Assembly (NCBI GenBank): GCA_009885445.1 | Contig: VFKQ01000241.1 | Location: 1 to 18,211, forward strand | DNA length: 18,211 nt | Source of the DNA: Anaerolineaceae bacterium | GTDB taxonomy: Bacteria; Chloroflexota; Anaerolineae; Anaerolineales; Villigracilaceae | Direction: 5' to 3' | In this document: positions 13,657 to 18,211 of the stretch, one piece after another | How positions within the stretch are numbered: the stretch's first letter is position 1 | Layout of the letters: each line of letters starts with the position of its first letter | Notes under the pieces: generated by a model | What the model saw: the letters and a program-made list of their open reading frames with translations, nothing else | Told to the model about the DNA's origin: nothing | Databases searched by the model: none | Program-made: the position numbers and the translations under genes

Positions 13657-13699
13657 AAACAAAAACGGTCGGGACTTATCATCCCGACCGTTTTTGTTT
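13657..13699. terminator. Bidirectional terminator with a perfect 18-bp stem
   Basis: Arms 13657-13674 and 13682-13699 are perfect reverse complements around a 7-nt loop; the outer part is an A-rich/T-rich tract, so both strands get a U-run. It serves the lipoprotein gene (+) and icd (-), and reaches into the icd stop codon at 13698-13700. Confidence 0.9.
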
Positions 13700-15221
13700 A
13701 CCTGGTCACCTTCTTCTTCGGCGCGGACTTTTTCTTTACCGCCTTCGCCGGTTTCTTCTTGGGCGCAGGTTTCTTGGCCGCTGGCTTCTTCCCAACCTTC
13801 AACTTTGAACCTTCAACCCTCTTATCCATCCACTTCACAATCGCCTCGCCAAACTCAGAACATTTCACTTCGGTCGCGCCATCCATCGAACGCGCAAAGT
13901 CATACGTGACCGTCTTCGCCGCAATGGCGCCTTCCATACCTTTGACAATTAAATCTGCGGCCTCCGTCCAGCCCATGTAGCGCAACATCATCTCGCCCGA
14001 GAGAATCACCGAGCCGGGGTTCACCTTATCCAGGTCCGCGTACTTGGGCGCGGTGCCGTGCGTGGCTTCGAAGATGGCGTGACCCGTCACATAGTTAATG
14101 TTCGCGCCCGGCGCAATGCCAATCCCGCCCACTTGCGCGGCGAGGGCATCCGAAAGATAGTCGCCGTTCAGGTTCATCGTGGCAATCACGTCGTAGTCTT
14201 TCGGACGGATTAGCACGAATTGCAGAGTCACATCCGCGATGGAATCTTTCAACAATAATTTTGTCTGCCACTTGCCGCCGCCGTGCGTGGACCATAACTG
14301 CATGGCCTGCTCCACCTCGGCCTGAATCTCAGCCTGTTGCGCCGGCGACATCATGTCAAAGCCCGGGTCAATCATCTTGGCGTTCTGCGCCGCGCTCAGC
14401 GCGGGATTCTTTTCGCGGTTGCCTAAAATCCACGTCTCGCGCTCGGTCACCACGTCAGCGCGGAACTCGCGTTTGGCCAGCGCATAACCCCAATCTTTAA
14501 ATGCGCCCTCGGTGAACTTCATGATGTTTCCCTTGTGTACAAAATTGATACTGCGTCGTTTATTTAACAAGGCATACTCAATTGCCGCGCGCACCAAACG
14601 CTCTGTGCCTTCCACTGAAACGGGTTTCAAACCGATGCCCGAAGAATCTGGGAAGCGCATCTTGGCATATTCCTTCGGGAAGGCCGCCTTAAATAAATTC
14701 TTGAAATTCTTATTATCTTCAGTGCCATTCGCAAATTCAATGCCCGCGTAAATGTCCTCGGTGTTCTCGCGAAAGATGACCATGTCGACCAATTCAGGAT
14801 GCTTCACTGGCGAGGGCACACCGTTGTAATAACGCACGGGGCGCAGGCACACATACAAGTCTAACACTTTGCGCAACTGCACATTCAACGAACGAATCCC
14901 GCCGCCAATCGGCGTAGTCAACGGCCCCTTGATGCCCACCATGAATTCCCTGAATGCGTCGGTGGTCTCCTCGGGCAACCAGGTCTGCGACATCTTAAAA
15001 GATTTTTCGCCCGCATACACTTCCATCCAGTGAATCTTGCGTGCGCCGCCATACGCCTTTTGCACCGCCGCATCGAACACGCGTTGCGATGCGCGCCAAA
15101 TATCGCGCCCCGTCCCGTCGCCCTCCACATACGGGATGATCGGATTATTCGGCACATTCAACTTTCCATTTTCAATTGAAATTTTCGTCCCGCCCGCGGG
15201 GACTTTAATATGTTGATACAT
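13698..15221 (-). CDS. icd: NADP-dependent isocitrate dehydrogenase with a lysine-rich C-terminal tail
   Basis: A 507-residue isocitrate dehydrogenase converting isocitrate to 2-oxoglutarate and CO2 in the TCA cycle. The core is close to E. coli Icd: S111 (GIRSLNVQLRK, the phosphorylated serine position), NGVPSPVKHPEL (133-144), FRENTEDIYAGIEF (150-163), K230, D354 and D358 (NGDYLSD), and HGTAPKYA (388-395), whose K393 and Y394 indicate NADP. Residues about 258-325 hold an insertion against E. coli, like (from memory) cyanobacterial enzymes. E. coli Icd ends at the position of M465; here 42 residues follow, of which the last 30 contain 14 Lys plus Pro and Ala, resembling a histone H1 or nucleoid-protein tail. 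The open frame begins at 15302, but ATG 15221 is chosen: CAGGAG lies 6 nt upstream and a TATAAT upstream of that. Confidence 0.95.
   Translation of the reverse strand: MYQHIKVPAGGTKISIENGKLNVPNNPIIPYVEGDGTGRDIWRASQRVFDAAVQKAYGGARKIHWMEVYAGEKSFKMSQTWLPEETTDAFREFMVGIKGPLTTPIGGGIRSLNVQLRKVLDLYVCLRPVRYYNGVPSPVKHPELVDMVIFRENTEDIYAGIEFANGTEDNKNFKNLFKAAFPKEYAKMRFPDSSGIGLKPVSVEGTERLVRAAIEYALLNKRRSINFVHKGNIMKFTEGAFKDWGYALAKREFRADVVTERETWILGNREKNPALSAAQNAKMIDPGFDMMSPAQQAEIQAEVEQAMQLWSTHGGGKWQTKLLLKDSIADVTLQFVLIRPKDYDVIATMNLNGDYLSDALAAQVGGIGIAPGANINYVTGHAIFEATHGTAPKYADLDKVNPGSVILSGEMMLRYMGWTEAADLIVKGMEGAIAAKTVTYDFARSMDGATEVKCSEFGEAIVKWMDKRVEGSKLKVGKKPAAKKPAPKKKPAKAVKKKSAPKKKVTR
13793..13820. repeat. Heptamer tandem repeat (CAACCTT) inside icd
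   Basis: Four 7-nt units with consensus CAACCTT occupy 13793-13820; they read GTTGAAG-like on the coding strand and encode residues 468-477 (RVEGSKLKVG), the junction between the enzyme core and its lysine-rich tail. Confidence 0.8.
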
Positions 15222-15247
15222 TTTTTGCTCCTGATGAAATTTTTCAA

Positions 15248-15265
15248 GCGGATTATAACATCCGC
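15248..15265. promoter_or_regulatory. icd: icd -10 element enclosed by an inverted repeat
   Basis: Minus-strand TATAAT (plus 15252-15257) lies about 31 nt before the icd ATG. The inverted repeat GCGGAT (15248-15253) / ATCCGC (15260-15265) with a 6-nt centre covers it, which would suit a repressor operator. No clear -35 was found. Confidence 0.5.
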
Positions 15266-15290
15266 GCTGAATCAGCCTCCTCGGGGGGGG

Positions 15291-15322
15291 AACCCGCCTC
15301 AAGTCCGCGCCCGAAGCGGGTT
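15291..15322. repeat. Hairpin AACCCGC / GCGGGTT upstream of icd
   Basis: Arms 15291-15297 and 15316-15322 pair perfectly over an 18-nt loop, directly after a run of eight G (15283-15290). A short T-run follows on the plus strand only (TTTCG). It could be a terminator relic or part of a dispersed repeat. Confidence 0.45.
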
Positions 15323-15576
15323 TCGTGAGTAATCGTGTGCCGAGGACGGCGCAGGAAGCAAAATCCAGCTACAACTTTTGAGTGCTCCCGTCATTACAAT
15401 TCTTACTTAGCGGAATTTCACCTGGATTGCAAACTGCACCCGATTTTGCCCAGCTGAAAGTAAAAGTCCTTACCCATTTATCAAGAGCAAGGATGCGTAA
15501 CGCCAATATCTCGTCCGTGTTATTCTAGATAGAAACGACAAATTCCAAATTCAATTGATTAACAAAGGAGAATGAC
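15323..15576. other. Gene-free stretch between icd and the 51-residue membrane protein
   Basis: With the icd leader this makes a 355-nt gap (15222-15576). I see no open frame with a ribosome binding site, no tRNA cloverleaf, and no riboswitch or SRP/tmRNA consensus. A TATTCT near 15519-15524 may be a -10 for the small gene at 15577. The part at 15323-15480 has no assigned role. Confidence 0.5.
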
Positions 15577-15732
15577 ATGGACTTTTCAGTATTGGCCGAC
15601 TGGTTCACCATCGCGTTCCTGTTATGGTTTGGCTTGAAAAAATTCATACCCGCCCTAGACAAAGGCATGCTCTCAACCGTTGGGGCCGTGATAGCGCTCG
15701 TTGCCGCTATTTTTACCTACCTGAGTTCTTAA
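15577..15732 (+). CDS. Small two-helix membrane protein, 51 residues
   Basis: ATG at 15577 to TAA at 15730-15732. The protein is MDFSVLADWFTIAF..., with a first hydrophobic helix at about 8-20 (FTIAFLLWFGL), a short polar loop KKFIPALDKG (21-30) and a second helix at about 32-48 (LSTVGAVIALVAAIFTYL). AAAGGAG lies 6 nt before the ATG, one of the best Shine-Dalgarno sequences in the window, and a strong hairpin terminator follows 22 nt after the stop, so it is a self-contained transcription unit. The KK between helices suggests the loop faces the cytoplasm. I do not recognise a family; small hairpin-like membrane proteins can regulate larger complexes, but that is only a possibility. Confidence 0.75.
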   Translation: MDFSVLADWFTIAFLLWFGLKKFIPALDKGMLSTVGAVIALVAAIFTYLSS

Positions 15733-15754
15733 CTGTATTAAACGGTTGCAGAAA

Positions 15755-15792
15755 CAAAAGGCCGGCATCTGTCATTAGATGGCGGCCTTTTG
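15755..15792. terminator. Bidirectional terminator hairpin
   Basis: CAAAAGGCCG (15755-15764) and CGGCCTTTTG (15783-15792) form a perfect 10-bp stem; after one G/G mismatch CATCT/AGATG extends it, with a 6-nt loop. T-runs lie within both outer arms, serving the small membrane gene (+) and the lipoprotein gene ending at 15842 (-). Confidence 0.85.
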
Positions 15793-15841
15793 TATTACGA
15801 ATGTGAGTTCCACATACCCCCGAAATTTGCGGCGGGCTTTA

Positions 15842-17278
15842 TCATCTTTTCTCTACGACTGGTTCAGAGGGCGGCCTCTCCAAAAACTCTGCAGAGCTAA
15901 GTATGAATTGATCGAACCCCACGCCTTCCATCCCTGCCTGTATGTGCACTGTGACTTCACCGTCAGTTTGGAAATAGACAAGTGACCCGGACACATGGGA
16001 GCCCGTCAGGTTGCATCCGACCCATATCCAGCCTTCCTGGGCGGGTCCTTGAGCCGTTAAATAACTATCCGTGCCGGGCTTGAAAACTTCATCGTTCGCC
16101 TTGTCGACGGCGTTCGAGAATTGTACCCAGAACATGTTTGCCTGCGATTTGCCCCTGGGTGTGCCCACCTTCATATGGATCCAACAGCGATAGGGCTTGC
16201 CTGCTTGAACAGAAACAGTGAAGGTCACATGTGGGTCGTTTTCTGGAGGCGCATCCAACTCGTCTCCGTTGTTCGGAAGGCCAATCAACTTGCCGCCCGG
16301 TGAGACGGCGTCATCAATAAAGTCGAGTTCGAACAGGGCGCTTTGTGACAGATCCGATGCATAGACGACGATCTCAGCGGCGGGTTGCAGGGATGCAGCG
16401 GTCGGCACAGTATTTGTTGAAGTGCCATCGGGAAGTTCCAGCGGCGCGGTTTTACCGTACACGTCCTTGCTGACCTGGTAAGCATGTTTTTCCATTTCAA
16501 GAGCTTTGGCGCGGGCTTCATCCATTTGCGCCGGGTTCAGTTGATTGTATTCAACCAGGTCGAGTGTTTCCTGGGTTTGATCCTCCCCGCGCCAGTCAAC
16601 GCGGATGTTGCCCACGCCGGGCGCAAAGGATTTTAGTTGATAAGCGCCGGCTTCCGACGCGCTCGTCTCTGCAATGACAAGAACATTTTCATAACATGCA
16701 AAGGGCACACAAACCTGTTGCCCCACCTGATCTACTTTGCCGCGATCCGTCCAGCCGACAGCGGGTCCCCAACCTTGAGAGTAATCAGGCGTGCCTGTTT
16801 GCGGATTGGCAGGCATGGCGATCCCGGCGCGCGCATCCTGGATGCCATGAATCCATGTCGGCGCGACGGTGAACTCTCCGCCTTCATATTCTTCCGGGTA
16901 TTCGCCCATGCGCCAAACAACACCATCCGTGTCTTGCGCGAAGAAAGCCAGTTCTGCTTCGACCAGTACACCATCACTGTAATCAAGATCCCAGGTGACG
17001 GCTGAGCGAACGCCATCGATTACCTTGGTCAAGTCTGTGACGGTGATGATGACACGATGAGGAACGCTTACGCCTGCCTCGATTGTTACTCCATCAAACA
17101 CCAATTGTGTCCCTGGTTTGAGGGGCATCCATTGATTGGTCACATTGGCCGAATCTTCAAAATTACCTGCGTCGAATACTTCGTAGTCCTTGCCGGCGGT
17201 GCCCTTATTGCCGCATGCGACAAGTAAACTGATCACAAGTAGTGAAACGATGGTCTGAATAACGTGAAAACGCCGCAT
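15842..17278 (-). CDS. Large surface lipoprotein, unknown function
   Basis: A 478-residue predicted lipoprotein: RR at 2-3, hydrophobic core to 19, lipobox LVAC with C22. Residues about 35-290 contain a beta-rich domain starting NQWMPLKPGTQLVFDG, a motif I have seen in many uncharacterised secreted bacterial proteins (N-x-x-x-P-L-K-P-G-T). Residues about 310-470 look like a separate beta-sandwich, possibly carbohydrate-binding-like (VYASDLS..., RCWIHMKVGTPRGK, GFDQFILSSAEFLE). No catalytic motif is recognisable, so binding or adhesion is only a guess. The frame is open 19 codons upstream, but ATG 17278 follows AAAGGAG at 6 nt and gives a proper signal peptide. It lies 112 nt downstream of a metal-efflux-type RND gene on the same strand. 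Confidence 0.75.
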   Translation of the reverse strand: MRRFHVIQTIVSLLVISLLVACGNKGTAGKDYEVFDAGNFEDSANVTNQWMPLKPGTQLVFDGVTIEAGVSVPHRVIITVTDLTKVIDGVRSAVTWDLDYSDGVLVEAELAFFAQDTDGVVWRMGEYPEEYEGGEFTVAPTWIHGIQDARAGIAMPANPQTGTPDYSQGWGPAVGWTDRGKVDQVGQQVCVPFACYENVLVIAETSASEAGAYQLKSFAPGVGNIRVDWRGEDQTQETLDLVEYNQLNPAQMDEARAKALEMEKHAYQVSKDVYGKTAPLELPDGTSTNTVPTAASLQPAAEIVVYASDLSQSALFELDFIDDAVSPGGKLIGLPNNGDELDAPPENDPHVTFTVSVQAGKPYRCWIHMKVGTPRGKSQANMFWVQFSNAVDKANDEVFKPGTDSYLTAQGPAQEGWIWVGCNLTGSHVSGSLVYFQTDGEVTVHIQAGMEGVGFDQFILSSAEFLERPPSEPVVEKR

Positions 17279-17322
17279 AGTTATCTCCTTTACTTTGAAA
17301 CGAAAATGAATGTTCCGCAGGT

Positions 17323-17367
17323 TCAATTGGGGCAATCCATGCCTTCCATAAACAGCTTGCGGGACAT
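17323..17367 (-). other. 14-codon frame with a metal-binding-like GMDCPN word
   Basis: On the minus strand ATG at 17367 reads MSRKLFMEGMDCPN then TGA at 17323-17325. The word GMDCPN is what precedes the second Cys in heavy-metal-associated domains (GMDCPNC), and a TGC-to-TGA change would truncate it. No Shine-Dalgarno is seen and no HMA-like sequence follows the stop. It may be a relic, a leader peptide or chance. Confidence 0.2.
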
Positions 17368-17378
17368 TTTCAAATGTC
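17363..17378. repeat. 16-nt palindrome GACATTT-TC-AAATGTC
   Basis: Arms 17363-17369 and 17372-17378 are perfect reverse complements with 2 nt between. The loop is too tight for an RNA hairpin of full length, so a protein-binding site is more likely. It lies between the RND stop (17391) and the lipoprotein gene. Confidence 0.5.
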
Positions 17379-17390
17379 TAACGAAATAGC

Positions 17391-18211
17391 TTACGTAGTC
17401 TGAAGAGTGTTGCTACGGGCTTTGCCAAAACGCAAATACAGGGTAGGGACAACAAGCAGGTTAAGCAAGGTCGAAGTGAGCAGACCGCCCAGGATGACGA
17501 TCGCCATCGGGTACTCGATCTCCTGACCGGGTATCGCACCGGCAATCACTAACGGCAAGAGCGCCAAACCGGTTGTGAGTGCGGTCATCATGATCGGCGC
17601 AATGCGTTCGCGCGCGCCGCGCTTAACCAACTCAGGACCGAAAGTTTCACCTTCCACTTCCTCCAGATGTTGGAAGTGGCTGATCATCATGATGCCGTTG
17701 CGTGTGGCAATCCCAAGAATTGTGAGCAAGCCGACCAACGAACCAAGTGAGAGAATGCCGCTGGTAAAAAATGCCGCCAGCAAGCCGCCCACTAACGCCC
17801 AGGGCAGGGTTAAGAACGTCAGTGTTGCGAGGCGAAAGTTTTCGAAGGATGTAACCAGCAGGAAGAAAATCGCAATCACTGCAATAACCCCAGCCAGTAA
17901 TAACTGTTGCTCGGCGGCTTCGCGCTCGGCATATTCTCCAAACAGTTCAGCATGGTAGCCAAGCGGGAACTTGACTTGCGCGAGGGCATCTTCAACGTCA
18001 TCGGCTACTGAGCCGAGGTCGCGTCCGCTTACGTTGGCTGAAACGTCAATTTTTCGTGATTGACCTTCACGTTCGATAACATTCGGAGCCGCCACGATGC
18101 TTACGCTGGCTACATCCGTCAGGCGTACCTGACCACCATCCGGGGTGTCAATCAATAGATTCTCGATATCGTTCAGGCTGTCGCGCGAGGCTGGCGCGCT
18201 CCATACGTTTA
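17391..18211 (-). CDS. RND efflux pump inner-membrane subunit, CzcA/CusA type (C-terminal part)
   Basis: About 273 residues, open to the window edge; the N-terminal two thirds lie beyond it. The part at the edge (NVWSAPASRDSLNDIENLLID) continues into VRLTDVASV, the end of the periplasmic porter domain. Hydrophobic helices then occupy roughly residues 110-260, with the segment ATRNGIMMISHFQHLE and the tail LLVVPTLYLRFGKA, both typical of heavy-metal or cation RND transporters of the CzcA/CusA branch. These proton-driven pumps expel metal ions or drugs with an outer-membrane factor and adaptor, which are not in the window. Substrate is not determined. An internal TTG at 18155 is not the start, because the frame is clearly open and family-like to the edge. 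Confidence 0.9.
   Translation of the reverse strand, partial: NVWSAPASRDSLNDIENLLIDTPDGGQVRLTDVASVSIVAAPNVIEREGQSRKIDVSANVSGRDLGSVADDVEDALAQVKFPLGYHAELFGEYAEREAAEQQLLLAGVIAVIAIFFLLVTSFENFRLATLTFLTLPWALVGGLLAAFFTSGILSLGSLVGLLTILGIATRNGIMMISHFQHLEEVEGETFGPELVKRGARERIAPIMMTALTTGLALLPLVIAGAIPGQEIEYPMAIVILGGLLTSTLLNLLVVPTLYLRFGKARSNTLQTT

Noticed and set aside
15222..15302. N-terminal extension of isocitrate dehydrogenase
   Set aside because: It covers the -10 element, the poly-G run and the Shine-Dalgarno; ATG 15221 is well supported.
15291..15480. SRP RNA, tmRNA, tRNA or riboswitch upstream of icd
   Set aside because: I looked for the GGAAGCAG SRP core, tRNA T-loop and CCA end, tmRNA ends and common riboswitch cores and found none in proper order.
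17290..17367. Selenocysteine reading of the TGA after GMDCPN
   Set aside because: The frame after TGA has no HMA-like sequence, stops soon after, and no selenocysteine insertion hairpin is evident.

Overview
The window looks like a chromosomal segment of a Chloroflexota bacterium, most likely Anaerolineae. This is inferred from the gene mix: an F420-type LLM oxidoreductase, a Tll0287/DUF3365 heme sensor, C39 peptidase plus SH3 repeats, a GxxExxY protein, heptamer and CACGAAGGACAC-type intergenic repeats, and a GC content in the mid-fifties. No search could be run, so the taxonomy is tentative. There is no phage, transposase, CRISPR, rRNA or tRNA that I can see.

Layout. 1-2149 (+): the tail of an upstream gene, an MGDG-synthase-like glycosyltransferase and an LLM-class oxidoreductase, joined by an 8-nt overlap and an ATGA overlap. 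2150-2330: terminator and a small relic or leader. 2331-4255 (-): an RHH antitoxin and PIN toxin pair with a clean sigma70 promoter and an overlapping operator, followed by an M24 Xaa-Pro aminopeptidase. 4380-7240 (-): NTF2/SnoaL-like protein, Gfo/Idh/MocA oxidoreductase and a C39 peptidase/SH3 protein, ending at a strong terminator. 7315-8391 (+): a heme-binding DUF3365 membrane sensor with HAMP and coiled coil but no output domain.

8469-12466 (-): the succinate dehydrogenase operon sdhC-sdhD-[GxxExxY]-sdhA-sdhB. The GxxExxY gene sits inside the operon between inverted copies of a ~29-nt repeat, and a third, cargo-less inverted pair of the same family separates sdhA from sdhB. 12585-13635 (+): an FKBP prolyl isomerase and an unknown lipoprotein. 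13698-15221 (-): NADP-type isocitrate dehydrogenase with an unusual 42-residue lysine-rich tail, part of which is encoded by a 7-nt tandem repeat. Two TCA-cycle loci (sdh and icd) therefore lie within 7 kb of each other.

15577-15732 (+): an unannotated 51-residue two-helix membrane protein with an excellent ribosome binding site. 15842-17278 (-): a large lipoprotein of unknown function. 17391-18211 (-): the C-terminal third or so of a CzcA/CusA-type RND exporter, running off the window.

The most notable features are repeat-related: (1) the repeat-bounded GxxExxY insertion in sdh, (2) heptamer tracts at three places, one converted into protein, (3) long inverted repeats tight against gene ends. 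Possible leaderless transcription (TATAAT 6-7 nt before ATG) is seen twice. I found no clear candidate for a wholly new multi-gene system.
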